NCBI GenBank assembly: GCA_934546685.1
Contig: CAKTEB010000002.1
Coordinates: 1 to 64,000, forward strand
Direction of reading: 5' to 3'
Origin: an uncultured Oscillospiraceae bacterium
GTDB taxonomy: Bacteria; Bacillota; Clostridia; Oscillospirales; Oscillospiraceae
DNA: 64,000 bases
Part shown: positions 33,386-41,250 of the stretch, in pieces
Layout: every line of letters starts with the position of its first letter
Position numbering within the stretch: the stretch's first letter is position 1
Translations under genes and position numbers: made by a program
Notes under the pieces: model-generated
What the model saw: only the letters and a program-made list of their open reading frames with translations
What the model was told of the DNA's origin: nothing
Database searches by the model: none

Positions 33386-33961
33386 TTCACCATGTTCAAA
33401 TACCTTTTGGCGCAGATGATGGAATTCCCGATAGGCGTCTGTGTCCGCCAGAGAGGACAGCGCCGACTCCAGCCGGAAGTAATACCAGGACTGCTTGGCC
33501 CGGCTCTTCTGGTGGAAGAACTCCCAGAGATCATTGCCGTATTCCGTGTAATCCCGGGCGATGCCCCGGAGATTCGAGAGCTTATCTGCCAGAAACAGCT
33601 GGTGTACCGCGGGATCCCTAGACTGCTCCAGGGCGGAGATGGTCTCCTCCTTGCGAACCAGCCAGGTGTCCTCCGGGGGGAGCTCCGGGCGCTTGTTCTC
33701 GCTCATGGCCAGCACCAGCTGGGCGACCCGGCTGCCGAACTTCTCCTCCAGCTCCTGAGCGGTGACGGCGGTATCCTCCACTACGTCGTGGAGTACGGCA
33801 GCGGCCAGCACCTCCTGATCCTCCGTCATGGTGGCGGCAATGGCGGCCGCCTCTGTGCAGTGCAGGATATAAGGGGTATGGCCGTCCCGGCGCTGGGCGC
33901 CCGCGTGGGCCTTGACCGCAAAGATGATTGCCTGATCCAGTAAGGTCAGTATTTCCTCCAT
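33383..33961 (-). CDS. HD-domain hydrolase, RelA/SpoT hydrolase-like
   Basis: 192 aa. H34, the HD pair 58-59 (LHDVVEDT) and D63 are placed as in the ppGpp hydrolase domain of RelA/SpoT; GHTPYILH precedes them and ADKLSNLRGIARDY follows, matching the ADR-x-HN-like element. No synthetase, TGS or ACT domain is present, so it could be a small alarmone hydrolase (Mesh1-like) or another nucleotide phosphohydrolase. The start at 33961 has GGAGG at 8 nt; longer frames cross the promoter. Confidence 0.85.
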   Translation of the reverse strand: MEEILTLLDQAIIFAVKAHAGAQRRDGHTPYILHCTEAAAIAATMTEDQEVLAAAVLHDVVEDTAVTAQELEEKFGSRVAQLVLAMSENKRPELPPEDTWLVRKEETISALEQSRDPAVHQLFLADKLSNLRGIARDYTEYGNDLWEFFHQKSRAKQSWYYFRLESALSSLADTDAYREFHHLRQKVFEHGE

Positions 33962-34010
33962 AGTATGATCCTCCATCGGGGCAGGGCCCCATTCCTCTTT
34001 ACAGGAGAAC

Positions 34011-34038
34011 ATTATACGGCCTTTTTGGAATTTTGCAA
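34011..34038 (-). promoter_or_regulatory. Promoter of the HD hydrolase gene
   Basis: Minus strand: TTGCAA (34033-34038), 16-bp spacer, perfect TATAAT (34011-34016). Confidence 0.75.
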
Positions 34039-34055
34039 GAGTATTTTTGGAAACC

Positions 34056-34084
34056 TTGCGGGAAGCGCCCCTTTGGAGTATAAT
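34056..34084 (+). promoter_or_regulatory. Promoter of the 99-residue hypothetical gene
   Basis: TTGCGG (34056-34061), 17-bp spacer, perfect TATAAT (34079-34084). Back-to-back with the promoter at 34011-34038. Confidence 0.75.
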
Positions 34085-34122
34085 AGTAGCATAATCAGCA
34101 ATTTGAAACGGAGGCAAGCACC

Positions 34123-34422
34123 ATGGACAGCAAGGCGGAAAACGTGGTCCAGAACGTAGGGGCCATGGCGGAGGTCACCTCGGTATTCTACAACAGCATC
34201 ATCAAGCAGGTGCCCAAGGATGTGGCGCTGATCCTGACCCAGCACTTTATGGATATCACCATTGCCCGGCCTGTGAATGTGAATCTGGGCACGGCGGCAG
34301 CCAAGGCCGCGGAGGCCCAGCGGCTGGCTCAGGAGCTGAAAAAGCGCATGCGCCGCCCGGAGCCGGAGCAGCCCCCCAAGCAGAAGCCGGAGGACCGACA
34401 GGAGCCGCAAAAACCGGAATAA
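34123..34422 (+). CDS. Hypothetical protein, 99 aa
   Basis: I do not recognise a family. A helical N-terminal half (residues 1-75, ending in an AAAKAAEAQRLAQELKKRMR helix) is followed by a charged Pro/Glu/Lys/Gln tail. No Cys, signal peptide or membrane segment. A strong promoter and a CGGAGG site support expression. It is divergent from the HD hydrolase. Confidence 0.7.
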   Translation: MDSKAENVVQNVGAMAEVTSVFYNSIIKQVPKDVALILTQHFMDITIARPVNVNLGTAAAKAAEAQRLAQELKKRMRRPEPEQPPKQKPEDRQEPQKPE

Positions 34423-34487
34423 CGGAATTTACAAAATGTCCACAATTTCGTCAAAGATCGGCCATAAGTATCCGGTACTATGTAACC

Positions 34488-34517
34488 ATCAAACAAAACC
34501 TCCACAGTTTGTTTGAT
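34488..34517. terminator. Inverted repeat, candidate weak terminator
   Basis: Perfect 10-bp arms (34488-34497 and 34508-34517) around a 10-nt loop, followed after a few bases by a pyrimidine-rich stretch with five T. It may end the 99-aa gene or bind a regulator. Confidence 0.5.
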
Positions 34518-34560
34518 ACCCTTCCTTTTTCTCCTCTTTTTTACTCCTTACATTTTCCTC

Positions 34561-34598
34561 GAATGCGCCCGCAGGTGATTTCATCTGCGGGCGCATTC
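34561..34598. repeat. Strong GC-rich inverted repeat in a gene-free gap
   Basis: Perfect 14-bp arms (34561-34574 and 34585-34598), 10-nt loop, no T-run on either side. It lies in the 297-bp gap 34423-34719, where nothing else but short repeats is seen. Role unknown. Confidence 0.65.
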
Positions 34599-34719
34599 TG
34601 CTATGGAGCGGAATGCTCTGCGGCAGAACGCGGAGACATATGATGGAAACACAAGACGAGTATTTTTCAGAATTGTGGGCATACTGCCCCTGCAGCAAAT
34701 TTGCAGGAGGAAATGGAAT

Positions 34720-35082
34720 ATGAACAAGAACAATCGAATTGCGCTGACCATGGCGGCGCTGGTGCTGGCCCTGGCTCTGACGGGCTGCGGCACGGATAAG
34801 AACAGCTCGGCGGTGTCGCCCTCTCCCAGTGCCACGGTGAGCCCCTCTCCTGTGGTCACGGAGGATCGGGACAGCGCCGGGGATACGGACAGCCGCCGGG
34901 AGGACAGCACTCCGAATCGGGATAACGGCAGCGCGGAGGACTCCGATATGAAAGACCGCACTGATTCTGACCGGGAGGGCAGCTCCCAGGCGAGGGAGGA
35001 CATGAAAAAGGCCGGCGAGGATCTGAGCGATGCCGTTCAGGATGCTGGCCGGAGCGTGGAAAACGGCCTGAAGGGCCAATAA
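34720..35082 (+). CDS. Small charged lipoprotein, hypothetical
   Basis: 120 aa. Signal sequence with lipobox LTGC, then a Ser/Pro stretch and a strongly hydrophilic Asp/Glu/Arg/Ser tail ending in an amphipathic helix (MKKAGEDLSDAVQDAGRSV). AGGAGG lies 9 nt before the ATG, and an earlier in-frame ATG lacks a site. It would sit on the outer membrane face. Function unknown. A short CCTGCA/TGCAGG repeat (34689-34707) partly covers the ribosome binding site. Confidence 0.75.
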   Translation: MNKNNRIALTMAALVLALALTGCGTDKNSSAVSPSPSATVSPSPVVTEDRDSAGDTDSRREDSTPNRDNGSAEDSDMKDRTDSDREGSSQAREDMKKAGEDLSDAVQDAGRSVENGLKGQ

Positions 35083-35088
35083 ATCTCG

Positions 35089-35130
35089 GCACCCCGACGG
35101 AGGCGGAAATCGTCCCGGCGGGGTGCAGTT
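35089..35130 (+). terminator. Terminator after the lipoprotein gene
   Basis: GCACCCCG pairs with CGGGGTGC (35089-35096 and 35119-35126), with an inner GACG/CGTC stem and a weak T-run. Confidence 0.65.
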
Positions 35131-35131
35131 C

Positions 35132-35160
35132 TTGACGGAGCATGGGATCTGTGGTATGGT
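35132..35160 (+). promoter_or_regulatory. Promoter of the RimJ-type acetyltransferase gene
   Basis: TTGACG (35132-35137), 17-bp spacer, TATGGT (35155-35160). Confidence 0.7.
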
Positions 35161-35187
35161 AGGGGACAAAAAGAGGAGGTATGGCCC

Positions 35188-35730
35188 ATGGAGTTTTGGA
35201 CGGAGCGGCTGCATCTGCGACCCTGGACAGATGAGGACGCGGAGGCGTTATATCCTCTGGCATCAGACCCGGAGGTGGGCCCTATGGCGGGGTGGCATCC
35301 CCACACCAGCGTGGAGAACAGCCGGGAGATCATCGAAACGGTGCTGTCGGAGGATGGAACCTTTGCGGTGGTGGACAGGGCCACCGGAGATATTCTCGGC
35401 AGTGTGGGCTATTTCCCCACCAATGCGGCGGGGGCCGGGAAGAACGAGATGGAGATCGGCTATTGGATCGGGAAGCCCTACTGGGGCCGGGGCTATGGCC
35501 CGGAGGCGGCCCAGTGCCTGGTGGATCACTGCTTTGAAGCCCTGGGATGTCCCCGGGTCTGGTGCGGCTATTTTGCGGGGAACGAAAAGTCCCGGCGGTG
35601 CATGGAAAAGTGCGGCTTTACCTTTCACCACGCCGAGGATCACCTGTTCTGGCCTGTGACCCAGGAATATAAGGACCAGGTGTTCGAGTGCCTGGAGCGG
35701 GCCGACTGGGAGGCACGCCGAACTGCATAA
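35188..35730 (+). CDS. GNAT acetyltransferase, RimJ/RimL type
   Basis: 180 aa. TERLHLRPWTDEDAEALY is the N-terminal signature of RimJ/RimL-like N-acetyltransferases. EIGYWIGKPYWGRGYGPEA carries the acetyl-CoA pyrophosphate loop, and GNEKSRRCMEKCGF is the last conserved helix. It transfers acetyl groups to a protein N-terminus or small amine; the target is unknown. AGAGGAGG precedes the ATG. Confidence 0.9.
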   Translation: MEFWTERLHLRPWTDEDAEALYPLASDPEVGPMAGWHPHTSVENSREIIETVLSEDGTFAVVDRATGDILGSVGYFPTNAAGAGKNEMEIGYWIGKPYWGRGYGPEAAQCLVDHCFEALGCPRVWCGYFAGNEKSRRCMEKCGFTFHHAEDHLFWPVTQEYKDQVFECLERADWEARRTA

Positions 35731-35743
35731 CAACAGAAAACGA

Positions 35744-35772
35744 ACCCCATACCGGAGCACACGGTATGGGGT
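35744..35772. terminator. Bidirectional terminator
   Basis: Perfect 11-bp stem ACCCCATACCG with CGGTATGGGGT, 7-nt loop, between convergent genes. Confidence 0.75.
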
Positions 35773-35781
35773 CCGCTGTAT

Positions 35782-37377
35782 TTACAGGGAGGCAAAAATC
35801 ACGGTGCCCCGGCGACGGAGCCAATGGAGCAGAACCAGAGACGCGGCCAGCACCACCACGGTCAGAATGCTGAGATATATGGCGGCACCCAGATACCGTC
35901 CCGCCAGGAAGTACAGGACGCCCATGACCGCTACCATGGCCCAGCCGCCCAGCAGCGCGATGGTTACGCAGGCGCTCTGCTTGATGGGGGCGGTCTCATT
36001 GGTCCAGGTGAGGTTGGGGAGCTTCAGCCCCAGAGCCAGACCCAGCACACCGGTAAACAGGACGTACATCACCGGCAGCAGAATGGACAACGCCAGCACC
36101 GGCAGGGATACCGGGAAGGCGATAGCGGTCAGCACGCAGCAGATCACCGTGGGGATCTCAGTGAGCAGCAGGTGCATCATGAGCTTTGCACGGAGCACTG
36201 GCCAGGGATCCACCGGCAGGGACTGGAGGATCCATAGGGGTTTGCCCTCCAGGGACACCGAGGGGGCGGCGGTATCGTTCATAGTGGCCACCAGGCAGAT
36301 GGCCAGGGGCAGGATCACCGTCATGGTTTGGGTGCCGCCGGGGATCTGAGACAGTATCGGAAGAATGGCGCTGGATTTGACCAGCAGCAAAACGCCCATG
36401 ACTGGCAGCAGCAGGATCCCCAGACCGCAGTTGAGCATATAGTTGGGGCTGCTGAGGAACCTGCGAAATTCCTTCCCCAGCAGCGCCTGGGCAGGGGAGC
36501 GAGCGCACAGGGGCTTTTCCTGATAGCGCACCCTTTTTCCGCCGCCGCTGGAGGTGGCGATTTTCAAAAAGCTGCGGGACAGCAGGGCCCAGACCAGCAG
36601 AAACAGCACAAGGCTGAGAAGCGTGACCAGGGCCATGGCTCCATAACTGCCGGTACCCATCTGGCCCAGTACATACAGGGGATAGGCCGCACCCTGAACG
36701 GCCTGGCCGTAGAGCACGGCGTTGGCAAGTACCGACTGGAGCAGATCCTGGAGCCGGAAGCAGAACAGATAGTAGATCCCGATCGTCACCAGGGAGGTCA
36801 GCACCGTGACGATGCTCCTGTTTTTGAGCTTCAGGCTGACCCTTGCCACCACCCAGCCCAGCAGGCAGGACAGCACCATCACGATCAGGGATACAGAGAA
36901 GATCAGCAGCAGTCCGCCCAACACCGTGGCCGGGGTCAAGGAGCATGTCACCCAGTAGACGATGACCGCGGGCAGCAGTACCACGGCGGAGTACATGAGG
37001 CCCATGAGATACACGCCCAGCAGTCGGGAGGCCATGATGGCCCGGACGGGGATGGGCAGAGACAACAGCAGGTCGTTGTCCTTGGACAGATACAGGCTGG
37101 AATAGGTGCTGAATACGCTGCCGAAGATACCCAGCAGCAGAGCGAGCATGGCCATAATGGTGAAGTAGAACCAGCCCATGCCCGCAGAGGTCAGGGGACC
37201 GCAGAGGGCTGCGGACAGGCCGGTGAACATGCCGCCCAGCAGCAAGACCATAATGCAGAAGAACATTACGAGAAAGCCGATGGTACTGGCCTTGGAACGG
37301 CGGCGGTTTTTCTTTGAATCATAGAAGTAGCTCCGGAAAATTTCCATAAGCTGCTTTTTCAGCAGAATTTTCAGCAT
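35782..37377 (-). CDS. ABC-2-type exporter permease
   Basis: 531 aa with about 12 membrane segments in two bundles, separated by a cytoplasmic stretch near residue 290 (GGGKRVRYQEKPL). This is the size of permeases such as YthQ/EcsB that form a two-subunit exporter with one ATPase. The N-terminus is basic and cytoplasmic (KKNRRRSKAS). It starts inside the end of the ATPase gene (7-bp overlap). The cargo cannot be told; lipids, peptides or antimicrobials are typical. Confidence 0.85.
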   Translation of the reverse strand: MLKILLKKQLMEIFRSYFYDSKKNRRRSKASTIGFLVMFFCIMVLLLGGMFTGLSAALCGPLTSAGMGWFYFTIMAMLALLLGIFGSVFSTYSSLYLSKDNDLLLSLPIPVRAIMASRLLGVYLMGLMYSAVVLLPAVIVYWVTCSLTPATVLGGLLLIFSVSLIVMVLSCLLGWVVARVSLKLKNRSIVTVLTSLVTIGIYYLFCFRLQDLLQSVLANAVLYGQAVQGAAYPLYVLGQMGTGSYGAMALVTLLSLVLFLLVWALLSRSFLKIATSSGGGKRVRYQEKPLCARSPAQALLGKEFRRFLSSPNYMLNCGLGILLLPVMGVLLLVKSSAILPILSQIPGGTQTMTVILPLAICLVATMNDTAAPSVSLEGKPLWILQSLPVDPWPVLRAKLMMHLLLTEIPTVICCVLTAIAFPVSLPVLALSILLPVMYVLFTGVLGLALGLKLPNLTWTNETAPIKQSACVTIALLGGWAMVAVMGVLYFLAGRYLGAAIYLSILTVVVLAASLVLLHWLRRRGTVIFASL

Positions 37378-38084
37378 GTGGGATCCTCCAGCTCCAGGAA
37401 CACGTCCTCCAGGGACTCGTCGCCCTTGACCTCCTCCATGGAGCCCGAACGGATGAGGGTGCCGGACTTGATGATGGCCACCTTGTCACAGAGCTTTTCC
37501 GCCACCTCCAGAACATGGGTGGAGAAGAAGATGGCGCCGCCCTGGTCGCAGACCTCACGCATCATGCCCTTGAGCTGGTGGGAGGCCTTGGGATCCAGGC
37601 CCACAAAGGGCTCATCCATGAGAATGAGCCGCGGGGCATGGAGCCAGGCGGAGATGATGGCCAGCTTCTGCTTCATACCGTGGGAATAGGCGGCGATGGG
37701 CTGGCTCAGGTCATCCAGAAGCTCAAAGCTCTCGGCGTATTTGTGAATCCTGGTCTGCCGGTCCTGGCCGCTGACCCCGAAGATATCCGCGATAAAGCTG
37801 AGATACTGGATGCCGGTCATGAACTCGTAGAGATCCGGATTGTCCGGGATGTAGGCCAGCATCTGCTTGCAGACCAGGGGATCCTTTGCGATGGAATGGC
37901 CGCCGATGGTGATTTCGCCGGAATCAAACTGTAAAATGCCCGCTACGGAGCGGAGTGTAGTGGTCTTGCCAGCGCCATTGTGGCCAATAAAGCCGTAGAT
38001 CTCGCCAGGGGCGATGTGCAGGCTCAGATCGTCTACGGCCTTTTTACCGCTGTAGGTCTTCGTGAGATGGGATATGTTCAGCAT
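37371..38084 (-). CDS. ABC transporter ATP-binding protein, exporter type
   Basis: 237 aa. Walker A GHNGAGKTT near residue 34, Q-loop region YIPDNPDLYEFMTG, a weak signature AAYSHGMKQKLA and Walker B LILMDEPFVGLDP. The SHGMKQK signature and short length are those of CcmA/EcsA-type exporters. AAGGAGG lies before the ATG. A near-consensus promoter drives the two-gene operon. Confidence 0.92.
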   Translation of the reverse strand: MLNISHLTKTYSGKKAVDDLSLHIAPGEIYGFIGHNGAGKTTTLRSVAGILQFDSGEITIGGHSIAKDPLVCKQMLAYIPDNPDLYEFMTGIQYLSFIADIFGVSGQDRQTRIHKYAESFELLDDLSQPIAAYSHGMKQKLAIISAWLHAPRLILMDEPFVGLDPKASHQLKGMMREVCDQGGAIFFSTHVLEVAEKLCDKVAIIKSGTLIRSGSMEEVKGDESLEDVFLELEDPTC

Positions 38085-38149
38085 ATGTGCATCCTCCTTA
38101 CTATTTTCTTTTGGAATATGAGTGAAAATATTTTACTCTCTACGCCGCT

Positions 38150-38178
38150 ATCATATACGCTTTGTTTACGTTTGTCAA
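38150..38178 (-). promoter_or_regulatory. Promoter of the ABC-2 exporter operon
   Basis: Minus strand: consensus TTGACA (38173-38178), 17-bp spacer, TATGAT (38150-38155). Confidence 0.85.
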
Positions 38179-38191
38179 TAGAAATCGTAAG

Positions 38192-38227
38192 AAAAAGAGA
38201 CCGCAGCAGAAAATATGCTGCGGTCTC
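38192..38227 (-). terminator. Terminator of the XRE regulator gene
   Basis: Perfect 12-bp stem (38197-38208 with 38216-38227), then five T on the minus strand (38192-38196). Confidence 0.9.
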
Positions 38228-38236
38228 CCTGTGATA

Positions 38237-38479
38237 TTACTGGATTTCCTGCTCTAAGCTGTCAAATTCCGGAGTGGAGAAGAATTCACCTAGGGTGATG
38301 CCCAGACCGTCACAGATGAGCTTAATGGTCAGGAGCTTGGGGTTCTGGCTCTTTCCATAGAGGATGTTCTTGATGCTGGATGGGGGCAGGGCGCTGAGCG
38401 TAGCCAGACGGTTGACGCTAATATCTCTCTGGCCACAGAGCTGTAGGATCCGATGACGAACGGCGGTGACGGTGTCCAT
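38237..38479 (-). CDS. XRE/Cro-type helix-turn-helix regulator
   Basis: 80 aa, a single HTH domain: ISVNRLATLSALPPSSIKNILYG (helices 2 and 3) and LTIKLICDGLGITLGEFF. No ligand or protease domain is attached. GAAGGAG lies before the ATG. It is followed by its own terminator and then the ABC-2 exporter promoter on the same strand, so it may regulate that operon, the divergent small gene, or both. The heptamer repeats at 38538-38575 are candidate binding sites. Confidence 0.9.
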   Translation of the reverse strand: MDTVTAVRHRILQLCGQRDISVNRLATLSALPPSSIKNILYGKSQNPKLLTIKLICDGLGITLGEFFSTPEFDSLEQEIQ

Positions 38480-38528
38480 GAAATTCTCCTTCCAAAGGTA
38501 GTATTTCCTTTAGAATAGTGAAAATAAC

Positions 38529-38557
38529 TGGACAAAGTAGGCTATGCATGCTACTAT
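38529..38557 (+). promoter_or_regulatory. Candidate promoter of the 65-residue gene
   Basis: TGGACA (38529-38534), 17-bp spacer, TACTAT (38552-38557). TAGGCTA heptamers lie in the spacer and directly after the -10 box. Confidence 0.5.
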
Positions 38558-38575
38558 TAGGCTATGGATAGCCTA
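38538..38575. promoter_or_regulatory. Cluster of TAGGCTA operator-like heptamers
   Basis: Direct copies at 38538-38544 and 38558-38564 (20 bp apart, two helical turns) and an inverted copy at 38569-38575. They overlap the divergent region between the XRE gene and a small ORF. Confidence 0.55.
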
Positions 38576-38618
38576 TTTTTGAGAGAATGAAACTTGAAGC
38601 GAACTGGGGGAAGCGACA

Positions 38619-38816
38619 ATGGCGGATTATAGAAAAATGTATGCGATTCTGTGTAAGGCTGTTGACGATGTGATCGATACGCTGGAATCTATTCCATTGG
38701 CCAGACCATCTGCGGTGGTTTTACAGGATGCCTTGCTGAAAGCAGAAGACGTGTACATTGATTCATCTGTACACATGGAAGATATCATAACGTTGCCAGA
38801 AAAGAATGCAGAATAA
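38619..38816 (+). CDS. Small hypothetical protein, 65 aa
   Basis: Acidic helical protein (RKMYAILCKAVDDVIDTLESI) with no recognised family. A GGGGGAAG site precedes the ATG. It is divergent from the XRE regulator and probably controlled by it. Its base composition is more AT-rich than that of the surrounding genes. Confidence 0.6.
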   Translation: MADYRKMYAILCKAVDDVIDTLESIPLARPSAVVLQDALLKAEDVYIDSSVHMEDIITLPEKNAE

Positions 38817-38817
38817 A

Positions 38818-38853
38818 TGGGAACGGGCCGCCCAGCCGGGCGGCCCGTTCCCA
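38818..38853 (+). terminator. Very strong hairpin after the 65-residue gene
   Basis: Perfect 16-bp GC-rich stem (38818-38833 with 38838-38853), loop AGCC, no T-run. Possibly a Rho-dependent or mRNA-stabilising end. Confidence 0.6.
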
Positions 38854-38875
38854 TAGTAAGGAGAAAAGAGGAGAA

Positions 38876-39103
38876 ATGAAAAAACATGAAAAACAATCTA
38901 TTCTAAAGCACCGCTGTGCTTGTTTTTTTGATGCTCTCAGTATAACTGCTGCCTGTGACCATGGTTTGAATGAAAATGAAACAGTTTATGAACATTTGAG
39001 AGAGGCTGATTCTGGTAATTTGAAGGAACCGGAACACCAGTTTGCAAAATCAGCGTTTTGCACAGAAAAACATATAAAACAAGTGGGAATAGAGTTGAAA
39101 TAG
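38876..39103 (+). CDS. Doubtful small ORF, 75 aa
   Basis: No recognised family and an AT-rich composition. The only support is a GAGGAG site 3-4 nt before the ATG and position in the AT-rich patch. The sequence has Cys and His scattered without a clear metal motif. It could be a remnant or non-coding. Confidence 0.35.
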   Translation: MKKHEKQSILKHRCACFFDALSITAACDHGLNENETVYEHLREADSGNLKEPEHQFAKSAFCTEKHIKQVGIELK

Positions 39104-39390
39104 AGCATAGCTGCGGTTTTTTTTGCGGAAAAACTGCGAAAATTTAAATACGAACGGATGGATATTCAAGAAAATTGTGCATAATGATAGAATTCCTGCA
39201 AAATTTGCCGGTGTACCTTGATAAAATAAGTTGCAAAATAGATTGAAACGATTTATAATGACTGCATCAAGATATCCTCGGGATTGCAAATGACCGCGTC
39301 CTGAGCGCCGCATGAAAGAGATCAGCGGCGGAACACTATGAAAAAGATGTCTTAGATCCGGCGAAAGCCAAACCTTCACGAATGGAGTGG
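39104..39390 (+). other. Gap before the dipeptide transporter operon
   Basis: 287 bp, AT-rich, without a credible gene. It holds a T-run near 39118-39125, the promoter at 39231-39259, and a leader of about 125 nt with a CGCCGC/GCGGCG hairpin near 39306-39333. Confidence 0.6.
39231..39259 (+). promoter_or_regulatory. Promoter of the dipeptide transporter operon
   Basis: TTGCAA (39231-39236), 17-bp spacer, perfect TATAAT (39254-39259). Confidence 0.8.
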
Positions 39391-41127
39391 ATGAAAAACA
39401 TGAAATTCAAGTTTAAATCTGCGGCAGCCCTGGCTCTGAGCGCGGCAATGATGCTCTCCATGGCAGCCTGCGGCTCCGGCGACAGCAGCAGCGCCGCCGC
39501 CTCTGCGGCAGCTTCCTCTGCCGGTTCCACCGCGGCCACTGAGGCTGCTGCCTCCGGCGACCAGAACCTCAACATCCTGCTCAGCGGCACTGTCAACAAT
39601 CTGGACGCCGTAGCCTCCTCCTGGACCGGCGAGTATCAGATCGTGACCCAGACCCAGACCAGCCTCCTGCGGATCCTCACCGACGACAGCGATAAGGATA
39701 CCTATGTGGAGGACGGCTGCGAGTCCTATGAGGTTTCCGATGACGGCCTCACTTACACCTTCCACCTGCGGGAGAACTACTGGAGCGACGGCGAGAAGGT
39801 CGTGGCCCAGCAGTTTGTGGACACGGCCCTCCGGGCTCTGAACCCCGATAACGGCTACTCCACCACCGAGTTCCTGCCCATTAAGAACGCTCAGGCCTAC
39901 TATGACGGCGAGTGCGACGCCTCTGAGCTGGGCGTCAAGGCTGTGGACGACAACACCGTAGAGTACACTCTGGAGTCCCCCAACTCCGAGTTCCTGTATT
40001 ACATTGCCTATCGGGCTGGCTATCCCACCCGTCAGGATGTGATCGACAAGGCCACCTCCACCTACGGCACCAATGTGGACGAGATGGTGTTCTGCGGCCC
40101 CTTCAAGGTCACCAGCTGGGTCAAGGAGAACAGCGTGACCCTGGAGAAGAACGACAAATACTGGGATGCTGCCAATGTAAAGCTGGACAGCGTGACCATG
40201 CAGTATGTGGCCGAGTATTCCACCCAGGCTACCTTGTTTGACGCCCAGCAGCTGGACATCGTTCCCTACAACGATGACTACGGCGCGGACTGGGAGGCCC
40301 AGGCCGACGAGGGCAAGATCGATTATATCAACAAGGTCGGCGCATACTCCGACTTCCTGGTATTCGCCTGCGAGAACGGCGGCAAGTCCGGCCTCATGGG
40401 CAACGCCAATATCCGTCAGGCTCTGTCTCTGGCAGTTGACCGTCAGGAGCTCTGCGACACCGTCTGGGGCCGCTATGAGCCTGCCTACACCTACGTTCCC
40501 TCTACTGTTACCTGCGGCGGCGAGACCTACAACACTGCCGGCGAGGGTCTGGTAAAGGATCTCCAGGCCAAGTATTCCACCGACGAGTCCCTGCAGGAGC
40601 TCTTCAAGCAGGGCCTGGAGGAGCTGGGCAAGGACACCGATCTCTCCGCTGTGACCATCGACTTCGTGGTGGAGGCCGACAACGTTGCCCGCCAGACCCA
40701 GGCCGAGTATCTGGCTCAGACCTGGCAGAACAAGCTGGGCATCCAGGTGAATGTAGATGTGACCACTGATGCAGAGGAGCGCCAGCAGCAGATGGACTAT
40801 GACGTGGGCGTCAACGGCTGGGAAGGCGGCGCAAGCCCCTATAACTACCTGTTCGTTGTGAACGTTCCCTACGGCCTGAAGTATCTGACCGGCGTTTACA
40901 CCAACGAGCATGTCAACGAGCTGCTGGGCCAGGTCACCAGCATCACCGATACCGCCAAGCAGGCTGAGACCTTCCACGAGATCGAGGATACGATCCTGGA
41001 GGAGGCCGGTGTGGGCCCCCTGTACTTCACCGACATCAAGTTCTTCCAGCAGACCTATGTGAAGGGAATCAGCTATACCAACTTTGGCCCTGAGTTTGAT
41101 TTCAGCCACGCATATATCGAGAAGTAA
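39391..41127 (+). CDS. dppA: Dipeptide/oligopeptide ABC transporter substrate-binding lipoprotein
   Basis: About 578 aa. Signal sequence with lipobox (MAACGSG) and an Ala/Ser linker, then the family 5 binding fold: YTFHLRENYWSDGEKVVAQQFVD-type segment near residue 125 and RQALSLAVDRQELC near residue 350. The start is uncertain among ATGs at 39382, 39391 and 39400, because one GGAG at 39384 serves them unequally. First gene of a five-gene importer; a hairpin after it probably keeps it in excess over the permeases. The ligand could be peptides, nickel or another small molecule. Confidence 0.9.
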   Translation: MKNMKFKFKSAAALALSAAMMLSMAACGSGDSSSAAASAAASSAGSTAATEAAASGDQNLNILLSGTVNNLDAVASSWTGEYQIVTQTQTSLLRILTDDSDKDTYVEDGCESYEVSDDGLTYTFHLRENYWSDGEKVVAQQFVDTALRALNPDNGYSTTEFLPIKNAQAYYDGECDASELGVKAVDDNTVEYTLESPNSEFLYYIAYRAGYPTRQDVIDKATSTYGTNVDEMVFCGPFKVTSWVKENSVTLEKNDKYWDAANVKLDSVTMQYVAEYSTQATLFDAQQLDIVPYNDDYGADWEAQADEGKIDYINKVGAYSDFLVFACENGGKSGLMGNANIRQALSLAVDRQELCDTVWGRYEPAYTYVPSTVTCGGETYNTAGEGLVKDLQAKYSTDESLQELFKQGLEELGKDTDLSAVTIDFVVEADNVARQTQAEYLAQTWQNKLGIQVNVDVTTDAEERQQQMDYDVGVNGWEGGASPYNYLFVVNVPYGLKYLTGVYTNEHVNELLGQVTSITDTAKQAETFHEIEDTILEEAGVGPLYFTDIKFFQQTYVKGISYTNFGPEFDFSHAYIEK

Positions 41128-41166
41128 GGCTCCGCGGCCCTGAGGCCGGTGAGACCGAAATTGCAT

Positions 41167-41190
41167 CAGGCAGGGGGAGACCCCTGCCTG
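41167..41190 (+). terminator. Attenuator hairpin between dppA and dppB
   Basis: Perfect 10-bp stem CAGGCAGGGG with CCCCTGCCTG, loop GAGA, no strong T-run. It lies in the 123-bp gap inside the operon. Confidence 0.6.
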
Positions 41191-41250
41191 TGTGCTATTT
41201 ACCGACCCGGGCAGAAATGCCCGACTCTAAAGAAAAGGCAGCTGTTACTT

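Noticed and set aside
36328..37317. A 329-codon plus-strand frame opposite the ABC-2 permease
   Set aside because: Gln/His-rich shadow of hydrophobic codons on the other strand.
39298..39362. Tiny leader ORFs before dppA (ATG AAA GAG... and ATG AAA AAG ATG...)
   Set aside because: Only 9 and 5 codons, without a ribosome binding site; they may occur by chance.
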